Both the position numbers and the translations under genes were made by a program. From contig CAJTZL010000001.1 in NCBI GenBank assembly GCA_910583695.1, positions 104,149 to 168,148 on the forward strand: a stretch of 64,000 nt of DNA. Reading direction: 5' to 3'. Position 1 is the first letter of the stretch. Each line of letters begins with the position of its first letter. Under the pieces are notes generated by a model. It was not told where the DNA came from, ran no database searches, and worked only from the letters and a program-made list of their open reading frames with translations. Below, piece by piece: positions 33,989 to 41,949 of the stretch. The DNA comes from an uncultured Oscillibacter sp. (GTDB lineage: Bacteria > Bacillota > Clostridia > Oscillospirales > Oscillospiraceae).

Positions 33989-35047
33989 ATGAAGAAACTG
34001 ATTGCAACCCTGCTGACAGCCCTGATGCTTCTGGGCCTGTGCGCCTGCGGCGGCGACAGCGCTCCCAGCGCCGCCCCCGCCCCGGACAGCGGCTCTTCCG
34101 AGCCCGCCGCTCCCGATGCGGCCCCCAGCGGCGAGACCATGCTCCTTCGCCTGGCCAACAGCCACAACGCCGAGCATATCACCAGCCAGGCCTGCCAGAT
34201 GTTCGCCGATCTGGTAAATGAAAAAACCGGCGGACGCATTACCATCGAGTGCCACTTCGCCGGTGAGCTGGGCGACGAGCGCTCCACCATCGAGCAGTGC
34301 CAGTTCGGCGGCCTGGACTTCACCCGGGTGTCCTCCGGCGCCTCCGCCGAGTTCGCCCCCCTGATGAACGCCCTGCAGATGCCCTATGAGTACAACAGCG
34401 TCGACCACCTCTTCAAGGTCCTGGACGGCGAGATCGGCCAGGAGGTCTTCGAGACCTTCAAGGCCAACAATCTGGTGGGCGTCACCTACCTCCATCCCGG
34501 CTCCCGGAACTTCTTCAACGCCAAGAAGGAAATCCACACCCCCGCCGACATGGCCGGCATGAAGATCCGCGTCTCCGAGTCCGACCTGATGCTGGCCCTG
34601 ATGGACAACCTGGGTGCCGCTGGCGTGGGCCTGCCCTTTAACGACACCTATTCCTCCATCCAGACCGGCGTGGTGGACGGAGCCGAGAACAACATGACCT
34701 CCTATATTGAAATGTCCTTCTGGGAGGTCGCTCCCTACTGGACCTATGACGGCCACTCCTACATGCCCGACATGATCCTGGCCTCCAAGCAGACCATGGA
34801 TAAGCTGTCCGCCGAGGACCAGCAGGTCATCTTCGACTGCGCCAAGGAGGCGGAGGTCTGGCACCGGGACGCCTGGGAGGAATCCGAGGCCAAGAACGCC
34901 GTCATTGCCGAGGAAAAGGGCTGCACCCTGACCACGCTGAGCGCCGATGAGCTGAAAGCCTTCCAGGAGGCCGTCGCCCCCATGTACGACAGCTTCCTCA
35001 ACGACGAGCAGAAGGCCATTGTTGAGCGCGTCCAGGCCCTGGGCTGA
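33989..35047 (+). CDS. dctP: TRAP transporter substrate-binding lipoprotein (DctP family)
   Basis: A 352-aa extracellular receptor. The lipobox LCAC is followed by an Ala/Pro/Ser linker and the DctP fold: LLRLANSHNAEH, ITIECHFAGELGDERSTIEQCQFGGLDFTRVSS, and FNAKKEIHTPADMAGMKIRV with the substrate-binding Arg, then LPFNDTYSSIQTGVVDGAENN. TRAP receptors of this type bind carboxylates or sugar acids. I chose ATG 33989 (MKKLIATLL); an ATG six codons earlier lacks a ribosome site and would spoil the signal peptide. Confidence 0.95.
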   Translation: MKKLIATLLTALMLLGLCACGGDSAPSAAPAPDSGSSEPAAPDAAPSGETMLLRLANSHNAEHITSQACQMFADLVNEKTGGRITIECHFAGELGDERSTIEQCQFGGLDFTRVSSGASAEFAPLMNALQMPYEYNSVDHLFKVLDGEIGQEVFETFKANNLVGVTYLHPGSRNFFNAKKEIHTPADMAGMKIRVSESDLMLALMDNLGAAGVGLPFNDTYSSIQTGVVDGAENNMTSYIEMSFWEVAPYWTYDGHSYMPDMILASKQTMDKLSAEDQQVIFDCAKEAEVWHRDAWEESEAKNAVIAEEKGCTLTTLSADELKAFQEAVAPMYDSFLNDEQKAIVERVQALG

Positions 35048-35057
35048 CACTGCGCTG

Positions 35058-35087
35058 GAAAAGGGCGGCCGGACGGCTGCCCTTTTC
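35058..35087 (+). other. Intercistronic hairpin between dctP and dctQ
   Basis: GAAAAGGGC-g-GCC / GGC-t-GCCCTTTTC stem with a four-base loop and no T tract. Like the hairpin after tctC it follows a binding-protein gene, where it probably favours binding protein over permease. Confidence 0.55.
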
Positions 35088-35125
35088 TGAAATTCAAGAG
35101 ACTTTCATTTGAAAGGAGACCGGCT

Positions 35126-35641
35126 ATGCAAGCTGCCCGGAAAGCCTTCCGCATCCTGTTCAAGGCGCTGGAGTGGTTCGCAATGACCTGCATGGTCATT
35201 TTGACCGTCATCGTCTTCATTGACGTCATCCTGCGCTACGTGTTCAAACAGGGCTTCGCTTGGACCCAGGAGGTCGCCACGCTGATGCTGGTTTGGTTCA
35301 GCCTCATCGGCATGGCCATCGGCGTCCTGGAAAAAATCCATATCAGCATTGAGATGTTCACCTCCAAACTGCCCGCAAAGGCCATCGGTGTCCTGGAAAG
35401 CATCGACCATATCCTCATGGCCGCCTTCGGCGGGCTGATGATCTACTATGGGATTGTCATCATGAACATGACCAAGCTCTCCACCATGCCCGCCACCAAG
35501 CTCCCCAGCGCGGTGCTCTATGTCATCCTGCCCCTGTCCGGCATTCTGGTCTTCCTGAACGCCCTTCTCGTGGCGGCCAGACGGGACAGCCACATACTGA
35601 ACGACGCGCCGGAGCGCGGAAAGGAGGAGCCCCATGCCTGA
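35126..35641 (+). CDS. dctQ: TRAP transporter small membrane subunit (DctQ family)
   Basis: A 171-aa membrane protein with four helices. The DctQ signature is present in the second helix region (VFIDVILRYVFKQGFAWTQEVATLMLVWFSLIGMAIGV). It joins DctM to form the Na+-coupled membrane part. AAAGGAG site before the ATG; it overlaps dctM by 8 bp. Confidence 0.93.
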   Translation: MQAARKAFRILFKALEWFAMTCMVILTVIVFIDVILRYVFKQGFAWTQEVATLMLVWFSLIGMAIGVLEKIHISIEMFTSKLPAKAIGVLESIDHILMAAFGGLMIYYGIVIMNMTKLSTMPATKLPSAVLYVILPLSGILVFLNALLVAARRDSHILNDAPERGKEEPHA

Positions 35642-36932
35642 TACCTCCATCGCCATCGCCATCATGCTCTGCTCCTTTGTGATTCTGCTGGCCATCCGCA
35701 TGCCCATTTCCTTCACGCTGGGCATCTCCTCGGTGCTTACCGCGCTGTATCTGAACATTCCCCTGGCCACGCTGTTCCAGCGGATGGTCAACGGCGTCCA
35801 GTCCTTCTCCCTGCTGGCAATTCCCTTTTTCATCCTGGCCGGGGAGATCATGGGCCAGGGCGGCATCTCCCGCCGTCTCATCACTCTGGCCAATGCCTTC
35901 GTGGGCTGGATGCGGGGCGGGCTGGCCCAGGTGAACATCCTGGCATCCATGTTCTTCGGGGGCATCTCCGGGTCCGCCGTGGCGGACACGTCCTCCATCG
36001 GCTCCATCCTGATTCCCATGATGACGGACTCCGGCTATGACAAGGATTTCTCTGTGGCAGTCACGGTTACGTCCTCCTGCCAGGGCGTCATGATTCCCCC
36101 CTCCCACAACATGATTCTCTTTGCCATGGCCGCGGGCGGCGGCGTGTCCATCGGCCAGCTCTTCATGGGCGGGCTGATTCCCGGCATCCTGCTGGGCGTG
36201 GCCCTGATGATCATGACGGCCATCATCGCCCGGAAGCGGAACTACCCCAAGGGACGGCTGCTCTCTCTCCGGGAAATCTGGGCTGCCACGAAGGACGCTC
36301 TGCTGGGCCTGATGACCTGCATCATCATCGTCGGCGGCGTGATCCTAGGCTGGTTCACGGCTACGGAGTCTGCCGCCGTGGCGGTGGTGTATGCCTTTAT
36401 CGTCACCTTCTTCGTGTACCGGGAGATTCCCCTGCGCCAGTTCGGCGACATCTTGCGCAAGTCCCTGCGGACCATCGCCATGGTCATGGCGCTGATTGCC
36501 ACCGCCTCCATGTTCGGCTGGCTGCTGGCTTATCTGAAGGTCCCCACCATGGTCACGAACCTGCTGCTGGGCATCTCGGACAGCCCTGTCGTCATCCTGC
36601 TGCTGATCAACGCCATGTGCCTGGTGCTGGGCTGCATCATGGACATGGGTCCCCTGATTCTCATTCTGACGCCCATCCTGCTCCCCGTTGCCACCCAGCT
36701 GGGGATGCAGCCCGTGCAGTTCGGCGCCATGCTGATTTTGAATCTGGCCATTGGACTGTGCACGCCGCCGGTGGGCGCGGCCCTCTTTGCCGGGTGCTCC
36801 ATCGGCCGCATCCGCATTGAGGAGGCGACAAAGGCCTGCCTGCCCTTCTATGCCATGATGATTCTGGTGCTGCTGCTGGTGACATTTTTCCAGCCCCTGT
36901 CCATGTTTGTCCCGAATCTGATGCTTGGCTGA
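35634..36932 (+). CDS. dctM: TRAP transporter large membrane subunit (DctM family)
   Basis: A 432-aa permease with about 12 helices. Visible family motifs are LLAIPFFILAGEIMGQGGISRRL, FFGGISGSAVADTSSIGSILIPMM, PPSHNMILFAMAAGG and the C-terminal GLCTPPVGAALFAGCSIGRI. It forms the Na+/substrate pathway with DctQ. The 8-bp overlap with dctQ shows operon organisation. A terminator-like hairpin lies 57 bp after the stop. Confidence 0.95.
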   Translation: MPDTSIAIAIMLCSFVILLAIRMPISFTLGISSVLTALYLNIPLATLFQRMVNGVQSFSLLAIPFFILAGEIMGQGGISRRLITLANAFVGWMRGGLAQVNILASMFFGGISGSAVADTSSIGSILIPMMTDSGYDKDFSVAVTVTSSCQGVMIPPSHNMILFAMAAGGGVSIGQLFMGGLIPGILLGVALMIMTAIIARKRNYPKGRLLSLREIWAATKDALLGLMTCIIIVGGVILGWFTATESAAVAVVYAFIVTFFVYREIPLRQFGDILRKSLRTIAMVMALIATASMFGWLLAYLKVPTMVTNLLLGISDSPVVILLLINAMCLVLGCIMDMGPLILILTPILLPVATQLGMQPVQFGAMLILNLAIGLCTPPVGAALFAGCSIGRIRIEEATKACLPFYAMMILVLLLVTFFQPLSMFVPNLMLG

Positions 36933-36988
36933 ACCCGCCCGGCGCAATACGGCTCCGCCGAATCCGAGCAGCGCCTTGGCTGTTTGTT

Positions 36989-37010
36989 CGGACCCGGCGG
37001 GGTCGTTTTT
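36989..37010 (+). terminator. Terminator of the TRAP operon
   Basis: GACCC-GGCG-GGGTC stem then five T. A second, perfect hairpin (ACCGGCGGC / GCCGCCGGT, 37042-37069) follows without a T tract. Confidence 0.6.
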
Positions 37011-37155
37011 CTGCGCCCCTTTCCGTTCAAAGGAAAGCCCAACCGGCGGCATACCAAAACGCCGCCGGTCCCATGAAATTCTGATTGTCTTTCCAGCGGT
37101 TCCGTGTTAAAAATGTAGGATATAAGCCGGTCAAAAAAATAATCGAAATCGTGGG

Positions 37156-37180
37156 ATACTGTTTCCTTCTCCGCCGTTTA
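37156..37180 (+). promoter_or_regulatory. ECF-type promoter A (regulon I): GATAC-N14-CCGTTTA
   Basis: ATAC at 37156-37159 preceded by G, 14-bp spacer, CCGTTTA at 37174-37180. The same pair with the same spacing precedes three other genes of the ECF loci (39100, 59521, 61259). No sigma-70 consensus overlaps it. It lies 45 bp before the sigma gene and fits autoregulation. Confidence 0.75.
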
Positions 37181-37193
37181 TTTGACAGTACAC

Positions 37194-37214
37194 CGCCAAT
37201 TCAACACAAAGGAG
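37194..37214 (+). repeat. 21-nt leader shared by two ECF sigma genes
   Basis: The sequence from CGCCAATTCAAC to CACAAAGGAG (37194-37214) recurs unchanged at 59559-59579, upstream of the paralogous sigma gene. It covers the ribosome site and may reflect common control or simple paralogy. Confidence 0.7.
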
Positions 37215-37224
37215 AGGATCTGCT

Positions 37225-37758
37225 ATGCTTGCCATCTGCCTTGCCATGCTGGAGAGCGAGGAAGACCAGCGGCGATTCACCCGGCTCTACAACGCCTACG
37301 AGAAAAAAATTTATGCGGTCGTCCTGCGCATCCTGGGGGACCCTGACCGGGCGGAGGACGCCGCCCAGCAGACCTGGTTTCAGCTTCTGAAGCGCTGGGA
37401 CCGGGTTTCCGCCCTCCTCTGGGAGGAGACGGAGGGCTACGCCGTCACCGTGGCCAAAAACTGCGCCCTGGACATCCTCCGCCTGGAGCGGCGGACCGCC
37501 GCCTTCCCGGAGGACTGGGACCCCCCGGCCCCGGAGGACCGCCAGGAGGAATACGACTACCTGGTTTCCCTGATTCGGGCCCTGCCGGAGAACTACCGTC
37601 GGATTCTGGAGCTGAAATGCGTGGAGGAGCAGAGCAACCGGGAAATTGCTCGGCGGCTGAATATCAACGAGTCCACGGTAGCCAGCCGGGTGATGCGGGG
37701 ACGGACCATGCTCCGCCGGCAGCTGGAGAAGGAGGGGTATTGCTATGACGCAGTTTGA
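37225..37758 (+). CDS. ECF sigma factor, regulon I copy 1
   Basis: A 177-aa extracytoplasmic-function sigma factor. Region 2 (FTRLYNAYEKKIYAVVLRILGDPDRAEDAAQQTW, DILRLERR) and region 4 (RALPENYRRILELKCVEEQSNREIARRLNINESTVASRVMRGRTMLRRQL) are clear, with no extra domain. It is 80% or so alike by eye to the sigma at 59590, including the MLAICLAMLE start. Its gene overlaps the anti-sigma gene by 14 bp. It is preceded by promoter A, which it probably reads itself. Confidence 0.93.
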   Translation: MLAICLAMLESEEDQRRFTRLYNAYEKKIYAVVLRILGDPDRAEDAAQQTWFQLLKRWDRVSALLWEETEGYAVTVAKNCALDILRLERRTAAFPEDWDPPAPEDRQEEYDYLVSLIRALPENYRRILELKCVEEQSNREIARRLNINESTVASRVMRGRTMLRRQLEKEGYCYDAV

Positions 37759-39067
37759 TCAGCTTTTGCGCCGGGGCCTGATGGACGCCAACCTGGCCCA
37801 GTATGAACGGGTGCTTCAAAATGCGGACGTCGAGGAAGCGGACTTCTCCCCCGCCTACCTCCGGGAGCGGATGCATCTGCTGGCGGACCCCTGGGGCTGG
37901 GTGAAGCGGCGGGAACAGGCCGGCCCCCGCCGGAGGCGGCGGCTGAACTGGCGGGTGATTGCCGCTGCGGCGGCGCTGCTGCTTCTCTCCGCCTGCGCCT
38001 ACGCCGTGGCCTCGGGGCAGTTCTCCCAGTGGTTCCCCAGGATGGGGGTGAACCCCAAAGACCCGGAGGTTTCGGAAGAGGTTCTGAGCCGCACGGGCAC
38101 GGCCATCCAGCAGAGCCAGACCGTGGATGGCGTGACGGCCACGCTGAACGCCGCCATCTGGGACGGGGAGTATATCCGGCTGTCCCTGGTGCTGGAAGGC
38201 CCTGATTTTCCGGAGGAACTTACGGAGGATTCCCATATTTACTATGAGGCGTGCAGCCTGACGCTGCCGGAGGACCAGCTGAGGGAATACTTCAGGAAAG
38301 ACGCGCTGGTGCAAATGGAAGCGTCTGAGGAAACGCCCACCCCGGAGAAGGTGGAGGAGCACATCCGGTTCTACACGGAACTGGAGCCCCCGTTTCTCTA
38401 TCCGATCTTCGACCTGCGCGACCAGGAGGGCGATACGCTTACCTTTGACATCGGGATGCCCCTGAACGCGTATGTGGAACAGCCGGAGCTGACGCTGCAC
38501 GTGGAAAACATCGCCATTTACGAGAAGGTCGAGGACGCCGCATCCAAAGGTGTGCAGTGGCAGGACGGGGTGCGCTCCGGCCCCGAGCCGGAAATCCCGG
38601 TCCTGCGGGGGCCCTTTGACTTCACCTTCACCCTGGAGGAGCCCATCCCGCCCATTCAATACAAGGGGAACGTGAAGGTCACGGCGGAGGACATTCCCTT
38701 CCGGTTCACGGGGTTCCGGATTTCCGCTTTTGACATGGACCTTGCCTACGAGGTCCTGGCTCCGGTGGAGATGACCCGCCCCGAAGAGTACGACGAGCTG
38801 AAACAGCTGAACCCGGGCAAGCTGTACGATCAGGATGTGTCCAAGGCACAGCGGGAGGTCATCCAGGGCCTCTGGACCGACGACGGCGGCTATGTGGACC
38901 TGTCCCAGCGGGGCGGCGTGAGCAGCATGGTCACTACGCCAGACGGGGCCGTTGAAGGAAACGCGGGCGTCAGCTATCCCCACCCCATCGACCCCGCCAC
39001 GGTGACGGCGGTGAAGCTGGGCGGGATTCGGGTGGAGCTAAGGGAGCTGGAGCGCCTGGACGAGTAA
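37745..39067 (+). CDS. Membrane anti-sigma factor with extracellular sensor, regulon I copy 1
   Basis: A 440-aa type II membrane protein. Residues 1-60 form the cytosolic sigma-binding part (FDQLLRRGLMDANLAQYERVL, then YLRERMHLLADPWGWVKRR); one helix at about 72-90 (VIAAAAALLLLSACAYAVA); a 345-residue ectodomain follows. The arrangement is that of DUF4179-type regulators cotranscribed with Firmicutes ECF factors. The ectodomain core (GQFSQWFPR, GVTATLNAAIWDGEY...) is repeated in the secreted protein at 39187. Overlap with the sigma gene indicates translational coupling. Function inferred from layout. Confidence 0.85.
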   Translation: MTQFDQLLRRGLMDANLAQYERVLQNADVEEADFSPAYLRERMHLLADPWGWVKRREQAGPRRRRRLNWRVIAAAAALLLLSACAYAVASGQFSQWFPRMGVNPKDPEVSEEVLSRTGTAIQQSQTVDGVTATLNAAIWDGEYIRLSLVLEGPDFPEELTEDSHIYYEACSLTLPEDQLREYFRKDALVQMEASEETPTPEKVEEHIRFYTELEPPFLYPIFDLRDQEGDTLTFDIGMPLNAYVEQPELTLHVENIAIYEKVEDAASKGVQWQDGVRSGPEPEIPVLRGPFDFTFTLEEPIPPIQYKGNVKVTAEDIPFRFTGFRISAFDMDLAYEVLAPVEMTRPEEYDELKQLNPGKLYDQDVSKAQREVIQGLWTDDGGYVDLSQRGGVSSMVTTPDGAVEGNAGVSYPHPIDPATVTAVKLGGIRVELRELERLDE

Positions 39068-39099
39068 AAAAGTTTTTTTAAATTTTTGAAAATTGGGGG

Positions 39100-39124
39100 A
39101 TACAACGCCCTTCCTCTCCGTTTA
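39100..39124 (+). promoter_or_regulatory. ECF-type promoter B (regulon I): GATAC-N14-CCGTTTA
   Basis: ATAC at 39100-39103, 14-bp spacer, CCGTTTA at 39118-39124, 62 bp before the secreted paralog gene. The same element as promoter A, so the gene is a likely target of the sigma encoded upstream. Confidence 0.75.
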
Positions 39125-39186
39125 GGGAATAGAACGGAGCGGGGAGGGCGCTTTCCTTCCCGCCGGAAAAAGAAAGGAAGATCGCT

Positions 39187-40380
39187 ATGAAAACTTGGAA
39201 ACAACTGGTATCCGGCCTCTTGAGCCTGACGCTGGCGGCATCCTTGACGGGCACCGCCCTGGCGGCGGAGGAGACCGTCAAAAACGCCGTCAAGGAAGCA
39301 ACAAAAACGGAGGCCGCCGTGAAGCCCGCAGGGCAGTTCTCCCAATGGTTTCCCCGGCTGGAGCAGGACCCCGATGCGCCGGAGGCTGTGGAGGCCGTCC
39401 TGGCCCGCATGGGCACGGTCATCCGGCAGACCAAGACCGCGGGCGGCGTAACGGCCACGCTGAACGGCGCCATCTGGGACGGGGACATCCTGCGGATGTC
39501 CCTGGCGGTGAAAGCCCCCGGCATCCCCAAGGAGGTCACTAAGGACACCAACCTCTACACGGAGGAGTGCTCCATCTCCCTGCCGGAGAAGGACTGGAAG
39601 GAGTACTTGCGGAAAGACGAAGAAGCCCACGGCGAAGGGCTCTCCAAGGAGCTGCTGGAGAAGTCCATTCAGAACTTCCTGGACATGGGGCAGACCGATT
39701 ACTGGAACCACGTCAATGTTCTCAACTTCCCCCTGGTCAGCCGGGAGAAGGATACCCTCACCTTCGAGGCATGGATGTCTTTCGAGGACTATCTGGAGAA
39801 GCCGGAGCTCACCCTTCGCCTGGAGAACATCGCCACCTATGAGGACGGCAAGGGCGACCACGTGATCTGGCAGGACGGCAAGCGCACCGGCCCCGGACCG
39901 AAGCACGTCATTTTGAAGGGGCCCATGGAGTTCACCTTCCAGCTGGAGAACGTCCTCCCCGCCGCGAGGTACACTGGGGATGTGAAGATCTCGGCGGACA
40001 AGGTTCCTCTCCGGTTCACGAACTTTGCGATCGGGCCCTTTGAGCTGAACGCGGACTATGCAGTTCCGGCCCCGGTGGGCTTCACCCCCGCCTCGAAGCC
40101 GGGCCAGCCGGAGCCCCAGCCGAACCCGGACAAGCTCAGCGATCAGGACGTGACCAAGGCGCTTTACCGGGTCATTCAGGGCCTCTGGACCAAGGATGGA
40201 AAATATCTGGACCTGTCCCAGCGGGGCGGCGGCATGGGCATGACCACTTCCCAGGACGGAACCGTGAAAGGGAACGCGGGCGTCAGCTATCCCTATCCCA
40301 TCGACCCCGCCGCAGTGACGGCGGTGAAGCTGGGGGAGACCCGGGTGGAGCTGAGCGGGTGGAAGCTCCAGGCGGAGTAA
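39187..40380 (+). CDS. Secreted paralog of the anti-sigma ectodomain
   Basis: A 397-aa protein with a cleavable signal peptide (LLSLTLAASLTGTALAAEE). The mature part repeats the ectodomain of the neighbouring anti-sigma: GQFSQWFPR, GVTATLNGAIWDGDILRMSL, ITVP-like SISLPEKDWKEYLRKDEE, the PELTLRLENIATYED segment and the GNAGVSYPYPIDPAAVTAVKLG end. It has no membrane anchor and no sigma-binding domain. It may compete for the ectodomain's ligand or modulate signalling; no function is proven. Confidence 0.8.
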   Translation: MKTWKQLVSGLLSLTLAASLTGTALAAEETVKNAVKEATKTEAAVKPAGQFSQWFPRLEQDPDAPEAVEAVLARMGTVIRQTKTAGGVTATLNGAIWDGDILRMSLAVKAPGIPKEVTKDTNLYTEECSISLPEKDWKEYLRKDEEAHGEGLSKELLEKSIQNFLDMGQTDYWNHVNVLNFPLVSREKDTLTFEAWMSFEDYLEKPELTLRLENIATYEDGKGDHVIWQDGKRTGPGPKHVILKGPMEFTFQLENVLPAARYTGDVKISADKVPLRFTNFAIGPFELNADYAVPAPVGFTPASKPGQPEPQPNPDKLSDQDVTKALYRVIQGLWTKDGKYLDLSQRGGGMGMTTSQDGTVKGNAGVSYPYPIDPAAVTAVKLGETRVELSGWKLQAE

Positions 40381-40440
40381 GCCGCGTTTCCCTGTCAACG
40401 CGAGAACACAAGGCCTGTCAACAAGACTCAAACGGTGCAA

Positions 40441-40475
40441 AGCGGGAGGACCTGGGATTCCCAGGCCCTCCCGCT
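40441..40475. terminator. Hairpin between convergent genes
   Basis: AGCGGGAGG-CCTGGG / CCCAGG-CCTCCCGCT stem with a symmetric mismatch and a short ATT loop. It probably serves the secreted paralog on the plus strand and the desulfidase gene on the minus strand. Confidence 0.6.
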
Positions 40476-40498
40476 GTTCAGGGGCGGCGGTGCGCCCC

Positions 40499-41785
40499 TC
40501 ATCCCTCCTTCTCCATCATGATCTCCAGAATGGTCCGGTCCGCCTCCACCATGCCCGGGGCGCTGACCCGGCCCATGTTCCGGATGGCCTGCTCCGGCGT
40601 CGCGCCACAGATGCCGTCGCTGGCCTGGAGCCTCACGCCGTCCATGGCCAGATAGGCGCACATCAGCGCCGCGCTGGCGGCGGTAGCCAGCTTCAGGGCG
40701 CAGCCGATTTTTCCGCCGTCGCAGATCATGCCGGTGAGGTCTCCGCTCATATTGATGATGGTCCAGCCGATCTGCTCGTCGCTTCCCCCCATCAGCCAGA
40801 CCATGGCGGCGGACGCGGCGGTGGCGGCGGACACGCCGCAGCCGCAGGTGGCGGAGAGCTTCCCGGTAAAGAGCTTGATGTAGACGTTCAGGGTGTGGGA
40901 GAAGGCCAGGGCCTTCACCAGCCGCTCGTTGGAGGCCCCCAGGCGCCGGGCCATCTCCGTCACGGGGATCACGGCGGTCAGCCCGTGGTTCCCGCTGCCC
41001 GCACTGCTCATCACGGCGTAGGGACAGCCGCTCATCCGGCCCTCCGCGCTGGCGGCCACACGGGTCATGACCCGGCTGAACAGGTTGTCCCCCATATCCC
41101 CGGAGGTCATCTGACGTTTCAGGGCCCCGGCGATGCCGATGCCCGGGTCATGCTCCAAGCCGTAGTCCGCCAAACCCTCGTTCAGCTCCACGCCCTCCAG
41201 CATGAAGGCCAGCTCCTCCTCGGAGCACTGCTCCACCAGGGCCCGGATTTCCGCCACCGTCATCGGCTTCAGCCCGTCGCGGAGGGCGTCCCCTCCGGCA
41301 GCGGACCAGGGCTTTTCCAAGAGAATCTGATCGTCCCGCTGGGTGTGCACGATGTTGGAATGGGCGTCCCGGATGACGCTGACGCCGGTTCCCCGGTCCG
41401 TGACCACCTCCGCCCGGGCGTAAAGCCGGGTCTCCTCCCGGCGGATGGACACGGAGACCTTCCCCTCTTCCACCAGCCGGATGGCCTGGGTGGAAACGTC
41501 CTCGTTCAGGTCCTCCAGCAGCTTGAGGCCCTTCTCCGGATTGCCGAGCACAGCCCCCAGGGCCGCGGCGTACCGCAGGCCCATCCGGGGAAAGCCGGGG
41601 ATGCCCACGCTCATGCCGTTCTTGTACACGCCGGGGTTGACCTCCAGCCTCACGGAGACAATCTCCCCTCCAACGGCATGGCCGGCATCGGCGGCGGCCA
41701 GGGCCGCGCAGACCGGCTCCGTACAGCCCAGGGCGGGGACCACCTCCTGGCGCAGCAGGGTCAGCAGTTCTTCTTTTGTAATCAT
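40499..41785 (-). CDS. UPF0597-family protein (L-cysteine desulfidase / serine dehydratase-like)
   Basis: A 428-aa cytosolic Fe-S enzyme family related to the alpha subunit of L-serine dehydratase; the E. coli member (YhaM/CyuA) and archaeal CdsB release H2S from cysteine. It shows the ALGCTEPVCAALAAADAG N terminus, CPYAVMSSAGSGNHGLTAVIPV, ATCGCGVSAATAASAAMVW and MICDGGKIGCALKLATAASAAL, with cysteines that can hold a [4Fe-4S] cluster. A sigma-54 promoter lies upstream on the minus strand, and the divergent activator gene should control it. Confidence 0.88.
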   Translation of the reverse strand: MITKEELLTLLRQEVVPALGCTEPVCAALAAADAGHAVGGEIVSVRLEVNPGVYKNGMSVGIPGFPRMGLRYAAALGAVLGNPEKGLKLLEDLNEDVSTQAIRLVEEGKVSVSIRREETRLYARAEVVTDRGTGVSVIRDAHSNIVHTQRDDQILLEKPWSAAGGDALRDGLKPMTVAEIRALVEQCSEEELAFMLEGVELNEGLADYGLEHDPGIGIAGALKRQMTSGDMGDNLFSRVMTRVAASAEGRMSGCPYAVMSSAGSGNHGLTAVIPVTEMARRLGASNERLVKALAFSHTLNVYIKLFTGKLSATCGCGVSAATAASAAMVWLMGGSDEQIGWTIINMSGDLTGMICDGGKIGCALKLATAASAALMCAYLAMDGVRLQASDGICGATPEQAIRNMGRVSAPGMVEADRTILEIMMEKEG

Positions 41786-41842
41786 GGGAATGCTCCTCTC
41801 TGTAGACGTTGTAAAACGCGCTTGTTCTTATGATGTCATGAA

Positions 41843-41858
41843 AGCAAATCCCGTGCCG
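41843..41858 (-). promoter_or_regulatory. Sigma-54 (-24/-12) promoter for the desulfidase-type gene
   Basis: Minus-strand CGGCACG-GGAT-TTGCT matches the TGGCACG-N4-TTGCW consensus, with C for the first T. It is 58 bp before the ATG. Confidence 0.75.
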
Positions 41859-41914
41859 GAAATTCTCCCCGGTTTTTTCCCGAATCCCCTTGCAAAATGG
41901 CGGGTGCTGTGGTT

Positions 41915-41938
41915 AACTGGTCAAAGAAACTGGTTCAA
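41915..41938 (+). repeat. Direct repeats upstream of the sigma-54 activator gene
   Basis: AACTGGTCAA (41915-41924) and AACTGGTTCAA (41928-41938), preceded by GGTTAAC. Related TTTGACC and TTTAACC boxes occur near 44008-44035 upstream of the other sigma-54 promoter. They are candidate enhancer sites for the activator. Confidence 0.45.
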
Positions 41939-41949
41939 GGGGAGATTTT

